Counted from the stretch's first letter, positions 35,001 through 47,151 are shown. The stretch is 64,000 bases of DNA from Lathyrus oleraceus (GCF_024323335.1 NC_066583.1:271494916-271558915), one strand, 5' to 3'. The notes: generated by a model from the letters alone, not told the origin. Made by a program: numbers and translations.

Positions 35001-36984
35001 CAATTGAGCTCAAATTTGACATGGTATACCTTGAAGATCCCCTGTTTAGGTGTAATTTATTTGATAATTTTTAGATTTGTTTTGATGTGGATTTGAATGC
35101 AATAATTCTGTTTGTACGCTTGGTGCCTCATTTGGACTAGTTTGCCTTATTTTGTGCATAGCATGAACATGATGAATGATATAAACATGAGACCAATGAT
35201 GTTTGCTCTTGTTTGACATTAATTTGAGTTTGGTTGGTGAATACCTTGCTGTTTAGGAATTTTTATTGCCTTTGGACCCTAGGCTTAGCCTAGTGGTCTA
35301 GTTGCTAATGTTTGCTTGATTTTTCAGGATCAAAGGCATAATGCACATGGAGAATGATTCAAATCAATTTTAATTGATGTTGTTGATGTTTGTACACTAA
35401 CATAACATTGTTTTGTAGGTTTTGAAGCTTGGGCTTAAGCTTTGAGCTTGCTTTGTTGTGCATTGCTTTGTATAGTTTGATTGATTGAACACTTGCTGTT
35501 TGGTTTTGTCTGTCTGAGTACTAACTGTGTTTGACTGTTTCCAGGTACTTTTAGTTGCTCAGTTCCTTGTGAACTTTTGCTTTGCGTTGCTTAAGCAACT
35601 TGCATTGAGGTAGGTCCTCTTGACTTCATGTAGTCTGGAGACCCGGCTGTTACCGGGCCGGGCAAATAAATGTCTGAAGTCCTCCTTAAGAGGCGATGAT
35701 TGTGTTTGTTTAATTTTAAGCCCAAGCAGGTGAAAGTCCTTTAAATAAGGCAATTGGTGGAAGGTAGGGGTATGCAGTCTACCCCCCACTATTCAGTTGA
35801 GTCTTCTCCTTGCTCCCATTACATGGTTGTAGCATTGAGATCCTAGCCCCAGATCTTGTGCAGTGCACATTGTGTCAGAGTCTCTGAGTATAGAAGGGTT
35901 CCCCTATTCTGGACCCATACTCATTTGTCAGCTCTCCCTGGTTAGGGATAAGAGCTGTGAGGTCTGATCCTCACTTCACCTCTTCATCTGCTTCACCTTA
36001 GCCTCGTAAAGGCAAGGTTAAGAGCAAATCAAAACCATGTACAGACGACTCGCTTCGACGGTCAAACCCCTTTGATTGAGCCTCTTGTTTGGTTATAGCG
36101 TGTGCTCTGTGAATCTCTGATTGACATGCTTGTTTGAGATGCCTGTTCTCATTTGATATATGATGTATGCTTGTATGCTTTCTTCTTTCCTGGTTAGGAT
36201 TAGATCGCACTGATGCAAGTAGGTAGAAACCTGAACTTAGGGTGACTTTGCATGACAACATTAGGCTCGAGTCTCAGCTCCCTAGTGTCGTGTTCTCCCC
36301 TCGGTTTCTGGTTAGCAATTTAGTCCCTTTCAGGGGAACTACATCGCCCTGATCCTCGTTCCAGACGAGGTATGTAGGCAGGTGGTCGTGCGAGACCACT
36401 CCGGGCAACCTTTTTCTTTTTTGCGTGTGTTTACTTGTTATCTGACTGTGTGTTTTGGCTCGGATGCCGACGTAAGTCCAGTAAGTGGCTGTCGGGCTCC
36501 ACGTTTGCCGTTTTGATTGCATGTTTTGGTTCGGATGCCGACGTAATTCCATCCAGTGGTTGTCGGGCTCCATGTTTGCCACCCTTGCTTGTTTGTATGT
36601 TTCGTGTTGTTTGGCGTGCGTAAGCCGAACTACAGTGGCTCTGATTCTTGTTCCAGACAAGATATGTAGGCATGAGGTGCGATACCTTATCGAGCTCCCT
36701 TCTCTTAACCCCACCTGCGTTCCCTGTGTGTGTGTGTGATGTTTAGCAACCTTTTCTTTATTCTAGGACGTGGATCCCGTCGAGTACGACGGACGTGAGG
36801 GGTGCTAATACCTTCCCCTCGCGTAACCGACTCCCGAACCTTTTCTCTCTGGTCGCGAGACCATTTCCTTTCCAGGTTTCTCTGAGCGTTTCCTTTCCCT
36901 ATCTTGGGATAAATAACGCGCAGTGGCGGCTCTGTGTGTGTTTTATTTTGAGTCTCGCCGGTTGATTTTTCGCAGGATGCACCA
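32001..36984 (+). repeat. Ogre 3' LTR (4984 bp)
   Basis: Offset exactly 13075 bases from the 5' LTR with no length difference. Substitutions seen: T22935/A36010, G22983/A36058, T23270/C36345. Ends GGATGCACCA, followed by the CCATG target duplication (36985-36989). Confidence 0.92.
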
Positions 36985-36989
36985 CCATG

Positions 36990-38018
36990 CATCATGTGAT
37001 ACACAAGCAAGCATTCACACATCAACTAATGATCATACAAAACTAACCAAACATAACATAGCATTCCTAGCCATTCATGCTACAAATGCACATTTCATTA
37101 ACATACCTTTTGCACACCATGACATGAGCATACTAATATCCTACAGTGGTACACACATCACATGGCATCACAGGCCTGTAAGTACATTACAAACATTTCA
37201 AACAGCTACACACACATAATAACATTACATCAAACATTGAACAAACCTTGGCCTAAACCTGCAGCCGATAAACTATTGCATTGCCCCGCCATGAGTCCAT
37301 TAACACCACCATAAGCGCCCTACAACATTAGTTCATCATCATCAACAAAAAAACGATATAACCACAATTTGATATGACCTAACCTGCAACCTGCTAAGCC
37401 TGTCCAAAGGTGTCAAAGCAACCTGTAATGCCAAAACATTTAAACCCGCGGCTTGAGTTCAAACAACAAGTCATCTAACACATTTCCACCTAACTGGAAT
37501 ACAACATCCTGCAAATCTAAACTGGTTCAGCAGGTCATCCACAAGAAATTCCACCAAGCTTTCACATAAATCACATGTACAAACCAGTTGCCATTTGGAT
37601 TAATTAATTAATACCTCATCTAACAATGGAATTCAACTAACAGATAAACACTTTGTAACTAACTGAATTTCGAATTAACTAAAAAGTGAATTTCCAACTA
37701 ACTTTCAAATCACTCATAACTAACTAACTAATAGAGTTAGTTAACTATAACTAACATTTCTTCATCCTAACTAACAGATTCAACAGAGTTTAATCTCTCT
37801 GTTAAACTCATCTCTTGTAAATTGAACTCAACCTTCACAATTTCAAGGATGCTTCATTTTTTCTCAACAACTCAGATTCATCCTCTCGACAGTATCTCTC
37901 ACTCAATTCACACCCTCACACAAAACTCCTTCGAAATACTCCATTAAAGCTCCGCATTGAAGCTTCAATGGAGCAGAGCTCAACCTCATCAATCTCAAAG
38001 CAACTTCACACTTAGAAT

Positions 38019-38055
<37 letters not shown>

Positions 38056-40434
38056 GTAATTTCTTAGATCTCACTCACATGAAGAATTCAGAAGGTGTAA
38101 GAATAAGAAGATAAACAAAAGAAAGAAGAAGAAGATATGATCAATGGTATACCTGATTTCTTCCTCAACGCAACGACTCGCCGGAGTAAACCTCCGCTTC
38201 AGAGGTTTTCTTCTTCTCCTCGTTTCTTCTCGATCTAGTTACTACCATGTAGCATAGGGACCGAAGAATCAAAGCCCTAACATCAGGGACTTTGATTCCT
38301 ATATTCAACCATTTAATTTTAATTCTCGTGGCTAGGGTTCTTAAGGTTTCTTGCACGATTCGAAAAATTCTTGAGGTTTCAGATGATTTTAGGGTGAGAT
38401 TCGATTAAGACTTGAAACTTAGAGTGCTCTGGCATTTTTTATTTTTCTGTTTGATGCTCCACCACCACTGGTGGTGAGCTCCATCGCGGTGGAGAGATAG
38501 ATGAGGGCCGAACATTTAATTGATTTTGGAAACACATGGGAAATGTTTATCACGTTTATCACGTGTGTTTTGTGAATCTGAATGCTTTCTTCCTTCACAA
38601 TCCCTTATTGGGCCTGATTTCCCCTTAGGCCCAAGTTTCTACTCTTTGCACGCCTATGTTCAATACACCTCCCCTGATTTTCAAGGAGAATTTGGAATTG
38701 GGCTCATGCATGGGCCCTACGCCTTTTTTGTTTGCTGCACCCTTTTTGTTCAGCAAATCCCTTTTTTTTTAACTCTTTTGCTCTTGTTATTTTTAATTGC
38801 TTATCTTCATGATAAGTTGTAGCATTTATATTTTGAATAGTGGAAAATCAATAATTGTTTTTAATGCATGTTTTTAGAATTAATATAGTTCTTAGTGTTA
38901 GAATAAAATGATATTTTGTTTTCTTGTTATTTTTGGAATTAATTGAATACTCATTTTTACTATGTTAATTAGAATTTTAAGTCTTTTTTAGGTTTAATTC
39001 ATTTAAATAATTGATAATCATGGTATCATTAACATACTCCCTTAGTTTAGGTTGGTTTTTAGAATCAAGATTAGCATGTGATTTGATTATTTCATTAGGG
39101 TTTTTTAGACCATCAATCCTTTGTACATAGTTCAATTGTTTTTTTTCCCACTGATTAAGTTGATCAAAGTTCACTTTGGTCAACCGAATCCTCTATCATG
39201 TGCTCATTTCATCGGTCTATTCAAGTGATCAAAAGTGTTTTGATCACTTTATAAGACTAGTCCTTTATAGTGGAACAACATTGGATCTCAAGACCTCAAC
39301 AAGCTCAAGACTTCACATGCAAATCAATACAAGTCAGATGTTGCAGACAAATTGGATTAATGTCCAATCACGATAAAGTTTCTTCTACAACACTCGTCAG
39401 TTATGATGAAAATTGCACGTCACAAGCCTTAAGTAGTAGAGAAGGAATGAGAGGGAGCATTCATATCGTCATTCTGAATATTTTTGGGTACGAGACGTAT
39501 GACCCAATTGCTCAGAGTATTCACCTTTATTCATAGACTTTAGTTCAATTTAAATTGGATAATTGATAAGTCTTCTTCTACACAGATGTGGCATGCATAT
39601 TGGAGATCAAGATCTCAACCTATAAGGTTTCTTTTCCCTTTTCTTTTCTTTGTTCATTATAACACTAAAACTATTTTGTATATAAATTAAAAAACATTTA
39701 AAACTAAAATTAGAATTGTGCGCCACGAGCCTTAAGCAGTGGATAAGGGGTGAGATGAAGCATTCTTATCCTCATTCTGAATATCTTTGGGTATGAGACG
39801 AATGACCTAGTTGCTTAGATTATTCATCTCCATTTATAAACTTTAATACAATTCAAATTAAGACATCTTTTCAAAGCTAAAAGCAAACTCAACTCATCAA
39901 ATTCATTTTTGCCTCGGGGCATCTTTTCAAATCTTTTCAGAAATATCATGTTACTTCCGTTCTACCATGAATGATACTTAAGTCTCCCATGCGCGAGCAT
40001 ACAAGCAACATTAACTGCTAAAACGTGAATGTTAACACTGTTCATTAAAAACAACCAACGCATCCGTATTTTCTACCACAAACTACAGTGTTCTGACTTC
40101 CTTATTTCACTATGAGGATACGTAGGCATGGGGATTCGAATCCTTGGCGATCACACTAATTATTAAACCTTTTTCCCATTTTATCATTCCGTAAGTAATC
40201 TTTAGATGATAACACCCATTCTAGTAAAGAACAATCAAAATGGTTCCCGTTGATTACAACAGATGTGAGGGATGCTAATACCTTCCCCTTGCACAACCGA
40301 CTTCCTTACCCCTTTTCTCTTCCCCCGAGTTATATCGATATTTTCGCTTTCCTTCGAGAATAAATAAAGTTCGATGGCAACTTTGTTGTATCTTTAAGTG
40401 TGTGATACGCTCAGGTATATTTCTCATAGCTTCA
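36990..40434 (+). repeat. Ogre-type LTR, copy B, right part
   Basis: Resumes copy B after the insertion (CATCATGTGATACACAAGC, matching 10441 on in copy A) and ends ATAGCTTCA at 40434. With 17729-18925 it makes about 4642 bp. A CT microsatellite at about 38024-38052 is longer than in copy A. Near the end are the conserved words GGATACGTAGGCATG and GAGGGATGCTAATACC. No genes. Confidence 0.82.
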
Positions 40435-40436
40435 AC

Positions 40437-40454
40437 CGGCGACTCTGTTGGGGA
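40437..40454 (+). other. Ogre primer binding site, mutated (copy B)
   Basis: CGGCGACTCTGTTGGGGA: two C/T changes from the intact word at 13863 and 23912. It would prime poorly. Confidence 0.8.
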
Positions 40455-41251
40455 ATTTCTAAGCAAGTCAAGCCTAGTTTGGTTGCTTTCTTTGCATGCT
40501 TGGGTGTTTATCTTTATCTCTTTACTTGCTCTATCATTATTTTATTTATTGCATTTCCTTATTGCTTTAAATATTCATATTCTTATATTCTGAATATATC
40601 TGTTATACTCTCTATTGGGTTAGGATGATGCTATATGAGAAAAGCTTTATACCCGAGCTTGAGTATACACACCTGATAGATTCGTGGATAGTCATGTCAA
40701 CCTGCATTTCGCGCGTTGGGTTGACACGAGACCCATACCCAGACTAGATTCACTTGGAAGTACTTTTGTCCAGTGAGAATTCGCTACGGTAGGGTATTTT
40801 CATTTGGATCAATGACTATAAGAAACCTTCTAGGGACCACCTTTGAAGACTAGTCCATACCTGTGACGGGATATTGGATTTTTCTGCAGGAAACCAAGAC
40901 CCTACATACCTTTTGACTCACATAACGTCAGATCTTTGAACCTACATCGGGCAATATACGCAGATTATCCAGAATATGTTATGCCTTTAACTTACATTAT
41001 TATATACTATTGTTATAACACTGTATGCATACTGAACTTTGGAAGCTGAACCGTTGCATCGTCAAACCTCTGAATCTATGATGCATTGCATACCATTACA
41101 TCCTTTGAAAAAAGAATGCATTGCATAACATTGCATTCTTCATGCATCTGTCAATGTACATGTATATTTTCCCAGCAAGTAAAAACCTCATATCATCTCT
41201 CATTTATGAACAAATAGTTGATTAGCCGACATCCATTTTTAAGCCAAAAGC
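40455..41251 (+). other. Ogre untranslated leader, copy B
   Basis: Matches copy A up to about 40913, then continues with sequence absent from unit 1. ATGCATTGCATA-type words recur at 41082-41135. It ends just before a gag start codon. No gene. Confidence 0.65.
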
Positions 41252-41554
41252 ATGTCTCAGATCACTATGGAAGAACTTCAGAGAGGTCAAGAATCGTTAA
41301 TGGTAGAAGTCAACCAATTGAAGACTAAAATGAGCCTGATTATGGAAATCCTGGAAGAAATATTGAGGAAAGAGGGCAATCCACACCATCAGCCGTAGCA
41401 GAAGTGGTCACTCCTGTGCACCTGCCTAGCTCCACCCCATGTCATGAGCTACCTCGGGGATATCATCCACAATCCGGAATTCCAAGGACTCCCTATGGAA
41501 CTACATCTATGGCACAATATATATAAGGGTGCCCAAATAAAACTAGGAACTAGA
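41252..41554 (+). pseudogene. Ogre gag N-terminus, cut by a Tat element
   Basis: ATG at 41252 opens MSQITMEELQRGQESLMVEV, then QLKTKMSLIMEILEEILRKE, the short coiled-coil start typical of Ogre Gag. A TAG stop follows at about 41395. In a shifted frame there is a Pro-rich stretch (VTPVHLPSSTP, then IPRTPYGTTSMAQYI). Sequence beyond 41554 is separated by the 13.6-kb insertion and does not obviously resume as gag after 55191. Confidence 0.65.
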
Positions 41555-42527
41555 TGTTTACTGTGGAAATTGGTAAACAACCGATGGTCCTCCCTAGGCC
41601 TTAAAACAAAGGGTTACTTGCAGGATCGACCAGTTGATCCTAGGACATGTGCTAGTGCAAGTGAGGCTTGTCCAACTCGACGAAATAACTTTGTGAGGAA
41701 CGACTCCTAACAAAGTGTCGAACAAGCGTAGGGTTTTCCACACGAACGGTTTAGACAATGCTACAGCCTATAGGTGACTCGTGACCGACAACGCTATAGT
41801 ATTCAAAAGAGGTATACGATGAACACACTTTTGGTAAACTCTATTATCGTAATAGAATCAGTGTTAACAGTGTAAACGACAACATAAAATGATAACTCAA
41901 AAGTAAATTAAATTAAGATAAAATGTTCAACGGGAACAATTGAAAAGTAAGGAAGTTGCATTGAAATAAATATGGTGATTCACGTACATAGGACTCTAAA
42001 AAAACTCTTGCTTCCTCACGCTGGGAATGGGAAGTTTTCTTACAAGTGATTTTCAGTACAAAGTTAACACCCCTGAGCCCCTCGGGGGACATTCTATTTA
42101 TACTAAACTAAAGGAACTGCTCATAAGCTAAAACTCCTAGAAACCAGCAGATGTTATGTCACACGATCTGCCAAACCGCTGCTCTCACGTCTTGCCAACT
42201 GCTCCAGATTCTGGCACTCTTTATTCTTCTTGTAACCGCTGGCTATTAAATTTCAAATTTCTCCCGCTCAGATGCTAGGACGACGCTGTCTTCTACGCCT
42301 TTGGCATAAAATAAAAATTCTTTAAGTCTCAGACTTCACCTCAATCGACAGAATGGCATGTCGACCATACACGTTCTCCAGTCGACTTTAACCCTTGACT
42401 TGTGTTTTTCTCACTCTTATTTGCCTCAAACACCTCTTCATCCCTTGATGGGGTACAACCCCCAAATTCATAGGACTCTATCACTAACTATGCTTTCAGC
42501 ATCCTTTAGAGATTTTTCATGGTAACA
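41555..42527 (-). repeat. Tat element 3' LTR (973 bp)
   Basis: The plus strand starts TGTTTACTGTGGAAATTGG and ends GGTAACA. Same length as the partner LTR. On the plus strand it lies just upstream of the antisense PMD gene. Confidence 0.92.
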
Positions 42528-42541
42528 AAATACCCCCCTCA
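42528..42541 (-). other. Tat element polypurine tract
   Basis: On the minus strand TGAGGGGGGTATTT immediately precedes the 3' LTR, as required for plus-strand priming. Confidence 0.8.
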
Positions 42542-42861
42542 GAGATGTCATTTTTGACTGTCGAAGTTGGTGAGATGATGGCATCTTTGAAATGTCGACT
42601 TACTTCTCACTGCCTCCACTTCTACTTAGTGGGACCTCTGTTTACCCCACGTGGATGACATCATATAATCATGATGACCGTTTCCTTTCTCCCTCGAGAC
42701 GCACAAAATCACGTCTCCATCATTTCACGTCTTTATGACTGAACGTGTCTGTCATCATGCCTGCCTTCTCTCCTTCACGTGTCTGCAAACGTGGGAATAT
42801 GAGCATACGTGTCGAAAATGGAAGCTCAAACGCTCACTCTTCTTTGCTCAGGGTTTAACCC

Positions 42862-42869
42862 CTATAAAA
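42862..42869 (+). promoter_or_regulatory. TATA box of the antisense PMD gene
   Basis: CTATAAAACCCTCACTCC lies about 115 bases upstream of the PMD start codon and is followed by a pyrimidine-rich leader (42885-42980), the usual layout of a plant core promoter. The element's own transcript runs the other way, so this would be a separate promoter inside the retrotransposon. A short upstream ATG (42959) opens an 18-codon frame overlapping the main start. Confidence 0.6.
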
Positions 42870-42980
42870 CCCTCACTCCTTCTTCTTCTTTTTTTTTCTC
42901 CCTCTTTCTTTAACATTTACTTGTCTCCTGCGCTCTGTGAAAATTCTTCTTCTCCCAAATGAAAATCTTCCATTTTCTCC

Positions 42981-45900
42981 ATGGCAAGTCCCAACAGACC
43001 CTCTGCTGCTAAACTCACGCATCCTATCAACATTGATGGTAGAGAGTATGTTCTTGAGCCTCCGTTTGCAGAAGAGAAGGCAAAAATTTGGCGTTCTCAG
43101 GTATTAATTCCTCTTTCTTTGGCTGATGAACCTTTAGCGTTCTTAGGTCCTCTCCCAGAAAACCGACACCCAGAGATTACCAGAACAGACTCTTCCCTTT
43201 TCCCCTCCAGTCACATTTCTGAACCTGTGATTTCTGCCCAACAACCTTTTTCCCTTCGCTACGTCGACAGGAACTTCAGGACTGCTCCTCCCAGAATTTC
43301 TCCTAAGTTTTGCGCTTGGATGGACCGATTGGAATAAGAAAAAATCGACCATTGGAAAAGGACAAACACCTACACCCTCTTACAGATTGCCCATTGTGGC
43401 CCTCCCTAATCTTGTGGCATGTTATTAGCTGCCCTTCAATTATTGGAGAGTTCGACCAACTCCTTCCATACCAAGTGTGGCATGATCACGCCGACACTTC
43501 TGGACATTGCTGCCATCACTGGCTTGAAACCGACTGGCGAAGTTTTCGATTGCGAAGCTGTAGCGCCAATTTCCTTGAAGTTCGACATTGGTGACTCTCG
43601 TAAGCCAACATACAACAATTTTATTGATCATCATGCCACCTCTGCAGGCCCTATAACCGACGAGGAACATGTGGCTTTCTTGACCCTCTGGCTATCCCGC
43701 TTTGTCTTCTGTTCTAGATCTATGCAGGTAGCAAAGCACTTTGCTCTCCTAGCAACCCAACTGCACCAAGAGCGTGACATTGCCTTGGGCCAACTGATTT
43801 TAGCTTCTCTCTATGAGTCTCTATCTGAGGTTGTCTTCCAAATTAGACTCTTCGACCCCGAGAACTCCAGAAAGAAAAATGTGTTGGTTCATGGCCCTTT
43901 CTGGTTTTTGTAGTTGTGGCTCAATGCCACTTTCTCCAAAGATATAGCCCCCTACGGGATGAGGAGGGTTGCGTGTCCCCCAGAGGAATGACACCTTATT
44001 TGGAAACGGCTAATCCCTCTAACGCCTATCGACAAAAACTTCCCCGACCTCCAAGTGTTTCGACTTTTGTTCAACATCATGCTGACCCGAGTCGATTTTC
44101 TACCTTCTATGGCCCCTTTCAGCCGTCGAACTGAGGGTCCTGCATGGCTCACCAGACCTTTCCCTCCGACTGACGGGGAACATAGAGATGAAACCTTCCT
44201 CATTTGGAGGCGTCTTCTGGTCCCTCGCTTCCTGTCGGCTGAAACCTCCAACAACAATCCTGGTTTAGTGGCTTATCAGCCTAACCTTGTGGCCAGGCAA
44301 TTTGGCCTTTGCCAATTCATTCCTAAATCCCTGTTCTCCTCTCAAGAATTGCTCGCCAATATCCTCTGCAGTCAACCTTGGAGCGAGATCGAAGAGGAAC
44401 TTGAAACCATTTGGAAAAACCGACCACGTCTCCCTTCTCTTCCTTTTCGACCAACTTACTATTGTACCAAAGAATTCCATGATTGGTGGTAGTCGTATTT
44501 TACCATTTATGTTGGCGCTCCTGAGGCCAAACTATCTGAATTAACTGAAGCTTTTGTTCATTTGCAGGCAAAGTCGACCAAGTGTAAGGCTCTTCATGTC
44601 AAACAAATTCGTGCTTTCCAGAATTATTTCCAAGTTGTGTATCGACCAGATAATCTTCATGGGACCATCTGGGAGGCTGCGGTCGAACTAAAGGCGAAAG
44701 TAACCGACAGGCTTCCAAAACTTAAAATCCCCGGTTACGCGAAAGACAAGTATCTTTACGCTATTCACTTTGGAAACCTCAAGTTCCCTCCTCTTCCATC
44801 TAGCCTTTTGGCTTTGGCCTTTGGTCATTTGGTTCCGGTGTGGTTTTATTGTCCCATTTCATACGTACAAAACGCCTCTAAGAAAAAGGCCGACATAGTG
44901 GTCCCGACGAAGCATTATCTGCCTGACTACTCAAGGCCACTTCATATTGATCCTCAATATGTTAGTGTGTTCGAATCCATGCAACTTGGTAACACATCTC
45001 TGGAAATTTTAACACTTCCCTTTAGCTGGATTTCGTCGCTCACTTGCGTTTCTTTTGTTTATTTGCAGCGATCCCTCTAGATCATGTAGGTCCTACACCT
45101 GCTAACCAACCCACTCCTTCGACACAAGGGGCTCAGGGTCGACTTTGTCTGAGTTGCTATTTCCTTTGGATTTTTGTTTTTATTCTTAGCCATCCTCTCC
45201 CTTCTTGCAGGCTGCTTCTGAGAAATCCTCTGATGATGATGAGCGCCCCATTGCTCAAGTCTTGAGGAAGCCCGGTTCTTTTGTATGCACCTATCTGTCC
45301 CCTTTCCATTTACTCTTGTGACTTCTTAAGGGAAATAATATGTGGTCTCTAATATCTCACTTGTGTGCAGGGTCAACCACGTTCGACAGAACCCACTGTC
45401 TCCTCTCACTCTAAAAAATCCAAAAAACACAAACGCTCTGCCCCCACAGGCTCTAAGGTATTTCTTGTCGGCTTGTCTGTTCTTCTGGCTAGAATATCTG
45501 CTTATAACCTCTCTTCGTGTCTCCAGCACACCTCCCAGTATAAATCCAAAAGCCACCATGGCCACAAGAGGAAGAAGCATGACTCTCCCTCCAGGAGTGG
45601 TGAAACCAAGAAGAAGAGGCACCGTACAATGCCCACTCCGGAGGTTCCTGCTGAAGACGTCAACACCATTGTGGTCGACACTTCCATCCTCGACAAGGTC
45701 CCTGATCCAGCTGTGGGAGCTTCACAGCCGACTGACACCTCCCCCGCTGTTGTCTTGGGGAAAGAAAATCAGGATGCAGTCTCTCCTGCGTCGACACAGG
45801 TATTTACCTGTTTTCATATTTACTCCCTTGGATTTTTGTACCTCTCTTACACATTTTTCTTACTGCAGGCTGACGCCTCTGCTGAGCCGAATCAACCTGT

Positions 45901-46990
45901 TGCCGACTACACTCCCTCGTTGCCGGTTTCTTCTCTCGCTCGCCCATTTCAGTCTGTCGACACCGCTGGTGAGTTCATTAAATTCCCTATCCATATTAGT
46001 GATAGTGACTCTGACTCAGTCACTAGTCCTGTAACGCATCCGGACTCCAGTTCGACTAGTTTTGACTCTAGTCTCTCTTCAGCTTCCTTGCCTTTGCAGG
46101 ATCCACGAGGACCAGTAGGTGTCGACACCAACAAACAACAACCCTCTCAGACTACTCCTCTGTCGACTGCTTCTCCCTCTTCTCAGATTACTCCTCCGTC
46201 GGCTGCTTCCCCTTTGTCCTTCCCGGGGCTGGCGATAAAGCCTTCTGCTTTAGAAGCAATTGCCAGGCTCTGGAATCTGGTGAAATCACGTGATGCCTCT
46301 TCCGACTCTAAGCAGCTCCATTCTGGAAAAATGGGCCCTGAGGCGACGAAGACTAAGGCTCTAATGGACAAAATCCGTGTTCACGCCTTGAATCCTGACC
46401 TTCCTTTCGTGCTCATGCATGAACCTGCTGTCGGTCCAGAGATCTTGTGCGTGCTTGCCCAACTAAAGGATCTCCAGCTCTCAGATTATGCCAAACGTGT
46501 AGTGGCCGCTTTAGAACAACTTCTGGTTCCCATGCTGCACCACATCGACAACGTCAGGGACACTGAACGCCAGATTGCTGCTACTGAGGCCTCTGTGAAG
46601 GAAAAATGGGAGTTGGTGATGCATGCCGACGCAGAGGTCACCACCATGTTAGGGGCTATGGAGGAACGAAAGAAAGAATTGATCTTCAAACAAACAAGGG
46701 CCACTGAGATACGTCAACGAATTGATGCCCTTCGGCGTCAAATTGCCACTCTGGACAGTGAGTTGGAATCAATTACCAAGGAGGAGTCACGTTTTATCGA
46801 CAAAGTGCTAAAACCTGCCCAGGCCACTGTGGAGCAAACCACCAGTGATGCCTTAGCGGTCGCTGAAGAGCTTATGACCGTCGAAGGGAAGCTTGAAAAA
46901 CTCAAAGCCCATGTCGACACCTTGGAGCCTACGTTCTTGCATTACAATTTTGAGTTAAAGTCTTTCCAATCTATGTTCGGCCAACTTTGA
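42981..46990 (+). pseudogene. Plant mobile domain (PMD) gene with introns, antisense inside the Tat element
   Basis: A PMD (aminotransferase-like plant mobile domain) protein related to the MAIN/MAIL family, whose Arabidopsis members act in silencing and genome stability. Exon 1 (42981-44988): LTHPINIDGREYVLEPPFAE; the PMD core LESSTNSFHTKCGMITPTLL, ITGLKPTGEVFD, FLTLWLSRFVFCSRSMQVAK; then NLVARQFGLCQF and IRAFQNYFQVVY. Small introns with GT-AG ends follow: 44989-45068, about 45138-45210, 45283-45370, 45458-45526 and 45800-45868. Later exons give Ser/Pro-rich linkers with Lys/Arg clusters (HKRKKHDSP, KKKRHR) and a C-terminal coiled coil (46560-46960). Exon 1 keeps one frame but has stops at 43335, 43407, 43911, about 43995 and 44490, so this copy is dead. 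One extra G sits at the second donor. Exon ends are inferred. Confidence 0.82.
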
Positions 46991-47151
46991 CCGTTTCTAT
47001 TGTCTGTATGAATTTTTGTAATATTTTAACAATGGCTTCTTGCCACTTTAATGTTATCCTTCTTACTTTTAGCACTGTGTATTTATTTTCTGTGCCTTTT
47101 GTAGCTGGTTTCCAACATAGTTATCTCCAACCTTGTTCTTTCGACAATTAT

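Larger units (their letters stand above)
18926..36984 (+). mobile_element. Complete but non-autonomous Ogre-type Ty3/gypsy element (18,059 bp)
   Basis: Two direct LTRs of 4984 bp (18926-23909 and 32001-36984) enclose an 8.1-kb internal region with an Ogre primer site, a gag remnant, a pro-RT intron-like stretch, fragments of RT, RNase H and integrase, tandem-repeat tracts and a purine tract. It is flanked by CCATG on both sides (18921-18925, 36985-36989). Removing it joins copy-B LTR sequence that matches 10430-10445 of copy A. The coding parts are far too broken to act, yet the LTRs differ at only three positions that I found, so it moved recently with help from another element. Confidence 0.92.
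14338..40913 (+). repeat. Tandem duplication unit 2 (contains an 18-kb insertion)
   Basis: Same order as unit 1: MULE pseudogene (14890-17211), copia stump (17212-17728), Ogre LTR (17729-18925 plus 36990-40434), primer site and leader (to 40913). The part upstream of 15606 has no partner in unit 1 because the Athila element occupies that place. The span includes the later Ogre insertion 18926-36984. Confidence 0.75.

Noticed and set aside
45342..46034. A 230-codon frame overlapping the PMD 3' exons
   Set aside because: Out of frame with the coiled-coil exon and reads across predicted introns. The 45365-46990 frame explains the region better.
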